Shown: piece after piece, positions 1-5,837 of the stretch
How positions within the stretch are numbered: position 1 is the stretch's first letter
Layout: each line of letters opens with the position of its first letter
Assembly: GCA_022796315.1 (NCBI GenBank)
Contig: JAAWIL010000017.1
Span: 1-19,708 of the forward strand
Source: Oscillibacter sp.
Lineage (GTDB): Bacteria > Bacillota > Clostridia > Oscillospirales > Oscillospiraceae
Direction of reading: 5' to 3'
DNA length: 19,708 nt
The notes under the pieces: model-generated
The model's database searches: none
The model's input: the letters and a program-made list of their open reading frames with translations, nothing else
Told to the model about the DNA's origin: nothing
Position numbers and translations under genes: made by a program

Positions 1-329
1 CTCGCAGGAATCCTGACGGATTTCAAGAGTTTCTGACGCAGCCAGACGAAAAATTTTCCGTCAAGATGCGTGCCGGCGCCTATTGGTACAGCTTCTTAAT
101 ATGGCCATGATATCACACATGAAAACGGCTTAAAAGGGTTTGAAAAGTAAAAAACACGCCATCGTCAAACTGTTTGAAGCCCGGCAGCCCGATGTTCAGG
201 GCGGGCAGCGCCCGCGCACATAACAGGTGCCGCGTTTTGCCTGGGAGGTTCACCGCCGTTTCACGGCCCCTGGGGCAACGATAGAGAGGACCGCTCCGGC
301 CGCGCTTGTCCCCAGCGTACAGCAAGCGC
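1..329. other. Gene-free left edge with hairpins
   Basis: I find no convincing gene here. Open frames (such as a minus-strand one at 113-358) lack a ribosome binding site and recognisable protein features. The first ~170 bases are less GC-rich than the rest of the window. Visible structures are GGGCG/CGCCC near 198-213, a CCGT/ACGG hairpin inside 255-276, and a 7-bp hairpin with arms 302-308 (GCGCTTG) and 323-329 (CAAGCGC) just beyond the trkH terminator. The 22 bases at 255-276 recur inverted at 19673-19694. The segment may be the leader of a gene beyond the left edge, but nothing shows that directly. Confidence 0.5.
255..276 (+). repeat. 22-bp hairpin repeat, left copy
   Basis: These 22 bases occur again, exactly and in inverted orientation, at 19673-19694. 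The unit contains a small CCGT-TTC-ACGG hairpin followed by the palindrome CCCCTGGGG. A shared 22-mer between two intergenic regions 19 kb apart is not expected by chance and suggests a dispersed repeat. Whether the repeat is longer cannot be judged from two copies. Confidence 0.6.
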
Positions 330-374
330 AAAAAGAGACAGCCCCATGACGCTCTCACATCATGCGGCTGTCTC
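330..374 (-). terminator. Intrinsic terminator after trkH
   Basis: Read on the minus strand, GAGACAGCC (366-374 side) pairs with GGCTGTCTC (335-343 side). An inner CATGA/TCATG helix lies within the loop, and a T-run follows at 330-334. It lies about 70 bases past the trkH stop and closes the trkA-trkH unit. Confidence 0.85.
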
Positions 375-442
375 CCGCCGAAACCCTTCTACATTAAGAT
401 TCCACCAAGGGCACGAACTCTGTTCCCCTCCCGGAATCCTCC

Positions 443-1903
443 TCACTCTCCCAGCGGGCGCACCCGGCGGCGCTTCCAAATAGAGGGCGCGAACAGCAGC
501 AGCATGGGGAAGATCTCCAGCCGCCCCGCCAGCATGTCAAAGGACAGCAGCAGCTTCCCCGCCGGGGAGAAGTCCGCGAAATTGCCCATGGGGCCCACGA
601 TCTCCAGGCCCGGCCCGATGTTGTTGAAGCAGGCGATCACCGCCGTGACCGTGGACACCAAGTCCATCCCCTCCAGGGACAGCAGCAGGCATGACCCGAT
701 CAGCAGCACCAGGTACACCGTGATGTACTGGTAGGCCCCCCGCACCGTCTGCTCCGCCAGGGGCCGCCCCTCAAAGCGGACCGTGGACACGGCGTTGGGG
801 TGGAGCATCTTCTTCATGTCCGCCAGCGACGCCTTCATCAGAATAATCACCCGCCCCACCTTCAGTCCGCCGCCGGTGGACCCGGCACAGCCGCCGATGA
901 ACATCAGCACCAGGAGCACGCTCTGGGAGAAGCTGGGCCAGAGGTTGAAGTCCGCCGTCGCGTAGCCGGTGGTGGTGATGATGGTGGACACCTGGAAAAA
1001 GGCGTGGCGCAGGCTGACCGCCGCCGATCCGTACAGGTGGTAGATGTTGGCGGCGATGGCCAGCATGGACACCCCCACAATCACAAGATACGTCCGGAGC
1101 TCCTCGGAGTGCAGCACCTCCCGGAACCGGCGGACCAGCAGGAAGTAGTAGAGGTTGAAGTTGATGCCGAAGAGCAGCATGAACACCCCGATGACCACCT
1201 CCAGGTAGGCGCTGTCGTAGGCCCCCACGCTGAGTCCCCGGCTGCTGAAGCCGCCGGTTCCGGCGGTGCCGAAGGCGTGGATCAGCGCGTCAAAGAGGTC
1301 CATCCCCCCCAGAAGCAGCAGCACCGTCTCAATCGCCGTCAGGGCCAGGTAGATCCCGTAGAGAATCTTGGCGGTGTCCCCCATCCGGCTCACCAGCTTG
1401 CCGGAGGTGGGCCCCGGCACCTCCGCCCGCATCAGGTGCATCCCGTGGCCGTCGGTCATGGGCAGAATCGCCATGACGAACACCAGCACGCCCATGCCGC
1501 CCACCCAGTGGGTGAAGCTGCGCCACATGAGGCAGGCCCGGCTCATGGCCTCCACGTCCGTCAAAATGGTGGCGCCGGTGGTGGTGAAGCCGGAGACCGT
1601 CTCAAAAAACGCGTCCACATAACTGGGGATATCCCCGGAGAGGACGAAGGGCAGCGCCCCGAACGCGGACATCCCCAGCCAGGCCAGGGCCACCACCGCG
1701 AAGCCGTCCCGGGCGTAGAGACTGGTCCGCTGGGGCTTCCGGGCCCCCAGGAGCAGCCCCAGAACCCCCAGGCTCAGGGCCGCCAGCAAAAACGGCAGAG
1801 GGGTCTCCCCGTAAATCAGCGCCGTCGCCACGGGCAGCGCCAGCAGCGCCGCCTCCGTCAGGAGAATCCGGCTGATGGCAAAACCGATCATTCGATAGTT
1901 CAA
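443..1903 (-). CDS. trkH: TrkH/KtrB-family potassium channel subunit
   Basis: Membrane subunit of a Trk/Ktr K+ uptake system, gated by the cytoplasmic TrkA-type subunit encoded just upstream. The 486 residues are strongly hydrophobic and show the four selectivity-filter loops of the family: SGFTTTG (104-110), FGTAGTGG (211-218), STIITTTG (306-313) and FNNIGPG (426-432). The family motif GGCAGSTGGGLKVGR lies near 337-351. I chose the TTG start at 1903 because GGGGTGAG precedes it and the N-terminus MNYRMI fits the family; the in-frame ATG at 1891 has no ribosome binding site. The gene starts 15 bases after the trkA stop, so the two form an operon ending in the terminator at 330-374. Length is normal. 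Whether transport is coupled to H+ or Na+ cannot be read from the sequence. Confidence 0.95.
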   Translation of the reverse strand: MNYRMIGFAISRILLTEAALLALPVATALIYGETPLPFLLAALSLGVLGLLLGARKPQRTSLYARDGFAVVALAWLGMSAFGALPFVLSGDIPSYVDAFFETVSGFTTTGATILTDVEAMSRACLMWRSFTHWVGGMGVLVFVMAILPMTDGHGMHLMRAEVPGPTSGKLVSRMGDTAKILYGIYLALTAIETVLLLLGGMDLFDALIHAFGTAGTGGFSSRGLSVGAYDSAYLEVVIGVFMLLFGINFNLYYFLLVRRFREVLHSEELRTYLVIVGVSMLAIAANIYHLYGSAAVSLRHAFFQVSTIITTTGYATADFNLWPSFSQSVLLVLMFIGGCAGSTGGGLKVGRVIILMKASLADMKKMLHPNAVSTVRFEGRPLAEQTVRGAYQYITVYLVLLIGSCLLLSLEGMDLVSTVTAVIACFNNIGPGLEIVGPMGNFADFSPAGKLLLSFDMLAGRLEIFPMLLLFAPSIWKRRRVRPLGE

Positions 1904-1918
1904 GAGCTCACCCCGCCT

Positions 1919-3283
1919 TTACGCAAAGATGTCGTGGATGTCCTGCAGCGTGGTGTCGGTGGTCACCACGATCACGTCGTCCCCGGCCTCCAGCATGTCG
2001 CCGCCGGAGGGGATCACGATGCGCCCGTTCCGCCGGACGATGCCCGCCAGCAGGATGCCGCTCTTGAGCCGCAGGTCCTTCAGCGGCACGCCGATGGCCG
2101 ACAGGTTCTCCGACACGCCAAACTCCAGGGCCTCCACCGCCCCGTCTACCAGCCGGTGAAGGGTCTTGATCTTGGCGCCGGAGGCGCTCTCCATGGCCCG
2201 GACGTACTGGACGATCAGCTCCGTGGTGACCGTCCGGGCGGAAATCACGCTGTCAATCATCTCCTGGGCGGACACCAGGTCCACCAGGGACTTGCGGTTG
2301 ATCTTGGCCACCACCTTGCAGCTGTCCCCGGACTGCCGGGAGGCGCTCATGGCCATGAGGATGTTGGCCTCGTCAATGCCGGTGATGGCCACGAAGGCGT
2401 CGGTCTGCTCAATGCCCTCCTCGTGAAGAAGGTCGCTGTCCGTCCCGTCGCCCTTGATGACCAGGGCCTTGGGCAGCCGCTCGCTGATCTGGACACAGCG
2501 CTGCTCGTCCTTGTCGATGATCTTCACGCTCATCCCCATCTCCAGCAGCTGGGAGGTCAGGTAGTAGCAGATCTTGCTGGCGCCCACCACCATGACGGAG
2601 GACGCCTGGTTCCGAAACACCCCCAGGTGCCGGAAGAACTGGCCCAGCTGCTGGGGCGTGGAGGTGAGGTAGATTTTGTCCCCGGCCCGCAGCTCAAAGT
2701 CGCCGGAGGGGATGATGGTCTCCTCCCGCCGGGCCACGGCGCAGATCAGCACCCGGACCCGGATATTCTGATACAGGTCGGAAAGGCGCATTCCGTGGAG
2801 AGCCGATTTCTCCGGCAGGCGGTACTCCACCAGCTCCAGCCGGCCCTTGGAGAAGGACTCGATCTTCATGGCCGCCGGAAAGCGCAGCACCCGGGCGATC
2901 TCCCGGGCGGCGGCCTTCTCCGGGTTGATGACCATGCTCAGCCCCAGCTCCTCCCGCATGAAGCGCAGCTGCTTTTCGTACTCCGGGTTCCGGATGCGGG
3001 CGATGGTGTGGCGCACCCCCAGCTTCTTGGCCACCATGCAGGCCAGGATGTTGACCTCGTCGCCGGAGGTGGCGGCAATCAGCAGCTCCGTCCGGTCCAC
3101 CTCCGCCTCCCGCTGGACCTCGGCGCTGGCGCCGTTTCCGCAGACGCCGATAACGTCATAGATGTTGATGATATTGTTGATCAGCTCCGGGTTCTGGTCA
3201 ATGACGGTCACCTCATGGTCCACCGCCAGCTGCTGTGTCAGCGTGGAACCCACCTTGCCGGCGCCCACGACGATAATTCTCAT
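1919..3283 (-). CDS. trkA: TrkA, K+ uptake regulatory RCK protein
   Basis: Cytoplasmic regulator that binds nucleotides and gates the TrkH channel. It has 454 residues, the usual size for a two-unit TrkA. The first RCK-N Rossmann fold begins MRIIVVGAGKVGS (GxGxxG at 7-12), with the ribose-binding acid in TVIDQ near 26-30; an RCK-C domain spans about 140-215. The second Rossmann fold begins near 229 (VMVVGASKIC) and the second RCK-C domain is at about 370-454. The glycine pattern of the second fold is degenerate (GASKIC), so the two nucleotide sites may differ. The open frame extends upstream to 3403, but the ATG at 3283 has a strong AGGGAGG site and starts exactly at the Rossmann fold. It lies 145 bases downstream of gluQ and 15 bases upstream of trkH. 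Confidence 0.96.
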   Translation of the reverse strand: MRIIVVGAGKVGSTLTQQLAVDHEVTVIDQNPELINNIINIYDVIGVCGNGASAEVQREAEVDRTELLIAATSGDEVNILACMVAKKLGVRHTIARIRNPEYEKQLRFMREELGLSMVINPEKAAAREIARVLRFPAAMKIESFSKGRLELVEYRLPEKSALHGMRLSDLYQNIRVRVLICAVARREETIIPSGDFELRAGDKIYLTSTPQQLGQFFRHLGVFRNQASSVMVVGASKICYYLTSQLLEMGMSVKIIDKDEQRCVQISERLPKALVIKGDGTDSDLLHEEGIEQTDAFVAITGIDEANILMAMSASRQSGDSCKVVAKINRKSLVDLVSAQEMIDSVISARTVTTELIVQYVRAMESASGAKIKTLHRLVDGAVEALEFGVSENLSAIGVPLKDLRLKSGILLAGIVRRNGRIVIPSGGDMLEAGDDVIVVTTDTTLQDIHDIFA

Positions 3284-3349
3284 AAAACCTCCCTGCGGCC
3301 TTTCACGCCGCTGCTTCCGAATCTGTTCGGGCAAAACGCGTATGGAGCT

Positions 3350-3355
3350 ATTATA
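3350..3355 (-). promoter_or_regulatory. Possible -10 element upstream of trkA
   Basis: A perfect TATAAT on the minus strand lies 67 bases upstream of the trkA start, in the 145-base gap after gluQ. The -35 region at 17-bp spacing (TTCCAT) is poor. I see no terminator after gluQ, so read-through from gluQ is also possible. I see no sign of a long structured leader such as a c-di-AMP riboswitch. Confidence 0.4.
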
Positions 3356-3428
3356 ATCGTCCCGGGGCAAAAATGGAATACCTGTCCCCGGAAAATTTTT
3401 CAAAGCCCGCCCCGCCCGCCGTATTGCC

Positions 3429-4373
3429 TCAGGAAAACCAGCCCTCCGGAATCCGGATATCCTCCCGGGGCACCTTGTTCCAGTCGAACTCCGCCAGCAG
3501 CTGCTCCGCCGTCCGGGGCGAGCCCTCGGGGTGAAATCCCGCCAGGCACGCCAGCTTCCCCAGCAGGGCCTCCGCCGTCATCCTGGGCCGCAGGTCGTCC
3601 AGTCCCGCGTCGGCGTCCCGCTTGCTGAGCCGCCGCCCGTCCGGGGCCAGCAGCAGCGGAAAGTGGCAGAACTCCGGCGGCTCCAGGTCCAGGAGGCGGT
3701 AGAGGTACAGCTGCCGGGGCGTGGAGGCCAGCAGGTCCGCCCCCCGGACCACCTCTGTGACGCCCATGGCGGCGTCGTCCACCACCACCGCCAGCTGGTA
3801 GGCAAAGAGCCCGTCGGACCGCCGCAGGAGGAAGTCCCCGCACTCCGCGGCCAGGTTCTCTTGGTAGGTTCCCATGTGCCGGTCCTCCACGGCCCAGACC
3901 TCGTCCGGCACCCGCAGCCGCAGGGCGGGCGAACGCGTCCGGCTCCGCTCCGCCGCCTGCTGCGCCGTCAAGTGCCGGCAGGTGCCGGGGTAGACGGTCT
4001 GGCCGTCCTCCCGGTGGGGGGCGCTGGCGGTCCGGAGCTCCGCCCGGGTACAGAAGCAGGGGTAGACCAGTTCCTGGTCTTTCAGGCGTTCCAGGGCGGC
4101 CTGGTAGAGGGCAGTGCGCCGGCTCTGGTAATAGGGCCCGTCCGGTCCGCCGGTCTCCGGCCCCTGGTCCCAGGTGAGGCCCAGCCACCGCAGGTCTTCC
4201 AGCATCTGCCGGGTATACGTCTTTGGGCACCGGGCGGTGTCCAGGTCTTCGATCCGCAGGATCACGGCGCCGCCCTTCTGCCGGGCGCTGAGCCAGGCCA
4301 GAAGGCAGCAAAGGATGTTGCCTAAATGAATTCTCCCGCTGGGAGAGGGGGCAAAGCGGCCCACGGTGCTCAT
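3429..4373 (-). CDS. gluQ: Glutamyl-Q tRNA(Asp) synthetase (GluQRS)
   Basis: A GluRS-like enzyme without an anticodon-binding domain. The family activates glutamate and transfers it to queuosine in the anticodon of tRNA-Asp. The 314 residues match the short family length. Visible features are the HIGH-like PSPSGRIHLGN (10-19), EDLDTAR (42-48), the zinc site made by C106, C108, Y128 and C132, and a KMSKS-like RLSKRD (248-253). The start at 4373 is preceded by AAGGAGG and begins at the Rossmann core; upstream in-frame codons run into a repeat element. It has its own promoter at 4405-4433. It precedes trkA-trkH on the same strand, but no functional link is evident. The zinc ligands and the absence of a C-terminal half distinguish it from ordinary GluRS. 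Confidence 0.95.
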   Translation of the reverse strand: MSTVGRFAPSPSGRIHLGNILCCLLAWLSARQKGGAVILRIEDLDTARCPKTYTRQMLEDLRWLGLTWDQGPETGGPDGPYYQSRRTALYQAALERLKDQELVYPCFCTRAELRTASAPHREDGQTVYPGTCRHLTAQQAAERSRTRSPALRLRVPDEVWAVEDRHMGTYQENLAAECGDFLLRRSDGLFAYQLAVVVDDAAMGVTEVVRGADLLASTPRQLYLYRLLDLEPPEFCHFPLLLAPDGRRLSKRDADAGLDDLRPRMTAEALLGKLACLAGFHPEGSPRTAEQLLAEFDWNKVPREDIRIPEGWFS

Positions 4374-4404
4374 AGGGGGGCCTCCTTTTTGGTAATATGG
4401 GTAT

Positions 4405-4433
4405 ATTATACTTGGGGGGATTGCATTCTGCAA
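4405..4433 (-). promoter_or_regulatory. gluQ promoter
   Basis: On the minus strand TTGCAG (4428-4433) and TATAAT (4405-4410) are separated by exactly 17 bases. Transcription should begin about 25 bases before the gluQ start codon. Confidence 0.75.
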
Positions 4434-4445
4434 GGGGGTGTTGCC

Positions 4446-4587
4446 ATGATGATGGCCTGGCAATGCACCCCCCATTTTCTCTTTTCGGTTGCGCCGAAAA
4501 GAGAAAACGGGCCGTGCACGGTCCAAAAGAGAAAAGCCGCTGGTGGCAAACTGGACCGGAGGTCCAGTTTGCCAATGTACGGGGGTT
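4446..4587 (+). repeat. Structured dispersed repeat, copy 1
   Basis: About 142 bases that recur inverted at 5314-5461. The order is a lead-in containing GCAATGCACCCCCCA, then hairpin H1 (4475-4507), a conserved linker with the palindrome CCGTGCACGG (4512-4521) and AAAAGAGAAAA (4525-4535), and hairpin H2 (4544-4574). H1 pairs TTTTCTCTTTTCGG with its complement across 5 bases; H2 pairs TGGCAAACTGGACC with its complement across GGA. Both stems are 14 bp and perfect. The two copies differ mostly in ways that keep the stems paired. I see no protein signal, and a weak plus-strand frame through it (4326-4784) is not credible. It may be a REP-like DNA element or a transcribed RNA; the family is not one I can name. 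Confidence 0.8.
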
Positions 4588-4780
4588 GTTCCCGCCCGGT
4601 CAGGGCAGAGACTTGGTGGCCCCTGCCGGCGCGCGCCGGACCGCTCAGTAGAAGGAGCCTTGGCCCGCGTTTGGGGCCTTGGGTGGAGGCTGTTGGGTGG
4701 TTGTCGGACGGTCTTTGCTTCTCTTTCCGCGCTTCCGCGCTGGCTTGCGGTTCGCCGTTAAAAAAAGCCGCCTGTCGGGC
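4588..4780. other. Gene-free spacer
   Basis: No gene, promoter or strong terminator is evident between repeat copy 1 and the antisense promoter. A seven-base A-run at 4760-4766 next to a weak AGCC/GGCT stem (4767-4780) could act as a secondary terminator for minus-strand RNA coming from the small peptide gene. Confidence 0.4.
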
Positions 4781-4808
4781 TTGACAATGCGGTGGAATTT
4801 GATATAAT
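4781..4808 (+). promoter_or_regulatory. Promoter of predicted antisense RNA
   Basis: TTGACA (4781-4786) and TATAAT (4803-4808), both perfect consensus, are separated by 16 bases. Expected transcription start is near 4815. No plausible reading frame with a ribosome binding site follows on this strand, so the product is probably a non-coding RNA running against the small peptide gene. Confidence 0.75.
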
Positions 4809-4814
4809 AACTGT

Positions 4815-4900
4815 ACAAGGGCACTGTTACATTGGCGGTTAGCCCTACGTGATCAACTGAGTAAAGTTGACCGCTCGGGGACTAGCCGGGCGGTCAACGC
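4815..4900 (+). ncRNA. Predicted antisense RNA, antitoxin-like
   Basis: The consensus promoter at 4781-4808 should produce an RNA starting near 4815. It first forms a hairpin closed by AGGGC/GCCCT (4818-4846), then a small TCAACT/AGTTGA helix (4853-4870), then the 13-bp hairpin at 4866-4898. The last hairpin covers the stop codon of the peptide gene on the other strand, so the two RNAs overlap at their 3' ends. The U-tract after it is weak. If it is read through, the next good plus-strand terminator is at 5111-5134, giving an RNA of about 320 bases antisense to the whole peptide mRNA. This matches the logic of type I antitoxin RNAs, but no expression evidence is available. Confidence 0.5.
4866..4898. 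terminator. Shared hairpin at the convergent 3' ends
   Basis: GTTGACCGCTCGG (4866-4878) pairs with CCGGGCGGTCAAC (4886-4898), 13 bp with one G-T, around a 7-base loop. It sits where the two converging transcripts meet and contains the peptide stop codon (4894-4896). T-runs on both sides are short (GTTTA on plus, TTTAC on minus), so it would be a modest bidirectional terminator, like the shared terminator of Fst/par-type loci. Confidence 0.6.
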
Positions 4901-4980
4901 GCGTTTATGGTCAGTATGTACGCCGCGAAGGCTAAACACACCAGAAACCGGAGTACAATGTACACCCGCTTTTTCCACAT
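4894..4980 (-). CDS. Small hydrophobic peptide, type I toxin-like
   Basis: A 28-residue frame with a strong GGGAGGTGG ribosome binding site before its ATG. The peptide has a basic start (MWKKR), one predicted membrane helix from about residue 6 to 25 (YIVLRFLVCLAFAAYILTI) and a short polar end (NAR). It has its own promoter (5066-5095), a hairpin at the very 5' end of the mRNA and a convergent antisense transcript. Size, single membrane segment and context match type I toxins of Bacillota, a group including Fst and TxpA/BsrG. The sequence is not one I recognise from a named family, and it lacks the charged tail of many holin-like toxins. The stop codon lies inside the shared terminator hairpin. 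It could instead be a harmless small membrane protein; toxicity is inference. Confidence 0.55.
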   Translation of the reverse strand: MWKKRVYIVLRFLVCLAFAAYILTINAR

Positions 4981-5013
4981 CCGCACCACCTCCCTTCCAA
5001 CATAAAAGGGAAA

Positions 5014-5043
5014 TGGGTTAACCGCCGTATGTAACAGCGCCCA
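5014..5043 (-). repeat. 5' hairpin motif shared with the antisense RNA
   Basis: Read on the minus strand, TGGG/CCCA closes a loop containing CTGTTACAT then GGCGGTTA. The same loop words occur in the plus-strand RNA at 4818-4846, closed there by AGGGC/GCCCT. On DNA these are inverted repeats, so both predicted RNAs carry the motif in the same sense near their 5' ends. The stems differ but remain paired. The role is unknown; initiation of contact between the RNAs, or common binding by one factor, are options. Confidence 0.6.
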
Positions 5044-5045
5044 GG

Positions 5046-5095
5046 GCTCCTTTCGGAGCTATTTCAGCATAGCACAATGCCCCATATTTTGTCAA
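5046..5095 (-). promoter_or_regulatory. Promoter and 5' cap hairpin of the small peptide mRNA
   Basis: On the minus strand TTGACA (5090-5095) and TATGCT (5066-5071) are 18 bases apart. Transcription should start near 5059. The RNA would begin directly with a perfect GCTCC-GAAA-GGAGC hairpin (5046-5059), a 5' structure often seen on stable type I toxin mRNAs. Confidence 0.7.
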
Positions 5096-5110
5096 TTCCT
5101 CCCTTGATTC

Positions 5111-5134
5111 ACTGCCCAAATGGGCAGTTTTTTT
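5111..5134 (+). terminator. Intrinsic terminator, plus strand
   Basis: ACTGCCC pairs with GGGCAGT around AAAT, followed by seven T. No plus-strand gene lies immediately upstream. Its only evident client is read-through transcription from the antisense promoter at 4781-4808. Confidence 0.75.
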
Positions 5135-5313
5135 CATATCTCCGCAGCAACAACCTGCCCCCTTCCCCCTCCCCCCATATTTCACCGGGCTAGCGGCAGC
5201 GGAAAGAGGAGGACCCTGTGTCGCAAAGCCGCACCCGCCCCCGCCACCAGACCACGCCGCGGGGACAGACAGTTCCTATTACCTCCCGCTCCCGGCGCGC
5301 CCCCGTCCCCCGT
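5135..5313. other. Gene-free pyrimidine-rich spacer
   Basis: No credible gene. The plus strand is rich in C runs (for example 5158-5176 and 5299-5320). Short frames on both strands lack ribosome binding sites. No promoter or terminator is recognised. Confidence 0.4.
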
Positions 5314-5461
5314 AAACCCCCGCGGATGGCGAAACTTGACCGAACGGTCAAGTTCTCGCCCCAAGCGTCTTTTTCTCTTTTGGACCGTGCACGGCCCGTT
5401 TTCTCTTTTTCTGCGCCCAGAAAAAGAGAAAATGGGGGGTGCATTGCCCAGCTATCACCAT
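5314..5461 (-). repeat. Structured dispersed repeat, copy 2 (inverted)
   Basis: Inverted partner of 4446-4587. Read on the minus strand it keeps the lead-in, H1 (5399-5432, TTTTCTCTTTTTCTG with its complement, 15 bp, loop GGCG), the CCGTGCACGG linker with AAAAGAGAAAA, and H2 (5328-5360, GGCGA plus AACTTGACC with their complements, one bulged G). Compared with copy 1 the H1 apex changes from CGG/CCG to CTG/CAG. The H2 stem changes from CTGGACC/GGTCCAG to CTTGACC/GGTCAAG, and an A-T pair near its base becomes G-C. All of these preserve pairing. Confidence 0.8.
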
Positions 5462-5523
5462 AGCTGACTCCCCCGCCCCCGGCCGGCAGGCCGGACCTCC
5501 AGCAGCTCCTGCTGTCCTAAAAA

Positions 5524-5536
5524 TCTGAATTTCAGA
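5524..5536. promoter_or_regulatory. Palindromic candidate operator of the XRE gene
   Basis: TCTGAA-T-TTCAGA is a perfect 6-bp inverted repeat around one base, 53 bases before the XRE start. XRE repressors bind such short palindromes and often control their own promoter. The best promoter match, TTTTCA (5539-5544) then GATACA at 17 bases, is weak. Confidence 0.4.
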
Positions 5537-5588
5537 CTTTTCAAAAATATCTGTTTTCACGATACATATACTTCCCCTGGGTGATGGA

Positions 5589-5837
5589 ATGAAAACAGAA
5601 ATGTTGAAATATGAGCGAATCCGTGATATGCGGATTGATAAAGGACTAACCCAAAAGGATGTCGCCGACGTCATAAACGTCAAACAAAACACGTATTGCC
5701 AATATGAAATCGGTGTTTTGAATTACCCTTTAGACGTTGTCATCAAACTGGCCCAATACTACAACGTCAGCGTTGACTACCTCGTTGGCCTCACCGACCA
5801 GCCGGAGCCCTACCCCCGGAAGAGGAAGGCCCCATGA
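5589..5837 (+). CDS. XRE-family helix-turn-helix regulator
   Basis: A small DNA-binding protein of 82 residues, one Cro/C1-type domain with little else. The helix-turn-helix covers about 10-65: IRDMRIDKGLTQKDVADVIN, then QNTYCQYEIG, then LAQYYNVSVDYLVGLTD, the standard closing motif of the family. The tail after residue 70 is short and basic. The ribosome binding site is weak (GGGTGATGG). Its stop codon overlaps the comF-type start as ATGA, so the two are translationally coupled. The reading frame is clearly more AT-rich than its neighbours, which hints at separate origin. The palindrome at 5524-5536 suggests self-regulation. Its targets are unknown; control of the coupled gene is inference. 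Confidence 0.9.
   Translation: MKTEMLKYERIRDMRIDKGLTQKDVADVINVKQNTYCQYEIGVLNYPLDVVIKLAQYYNVSVDYLVGLTDQPEPYPRKRKAP

Noticed and set aside
113..358. 81-codon minus-strand frame at the left edge
   Set aside because: Starts inside the trkH terminator, has no ribosome binding site and no recognisable domain.
3284..3403. Longer TrkA start at 3403
   Set aside because: The extra 40 residues are not Rossmann-like and cover the TATAAT; the ATG at 3283 has a strong ribosome binding site.
3284..3428. c-di-AMP riboswitch ahead of trkA, as often found for K+ transport genes
   Set aside because: The gap is only 145 bases and I see no suitable extended fold or terminator.
800..3628. Very long open frame (942 codons) on the plus strand opposite trkH and trkA
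   Set aside because: Its translation is low-complexity (His, Gly, Gln, Val rich) and it is the antisense of two clearly identified genes in GC-rich DNA; no ribosome binding site.
4326..4784. 152-codon plus-strand frame through repeat copy 1
   Set aside because: Runs through hairpins that vary in sequence but not structure between copies; no ribosome binding site at its start.
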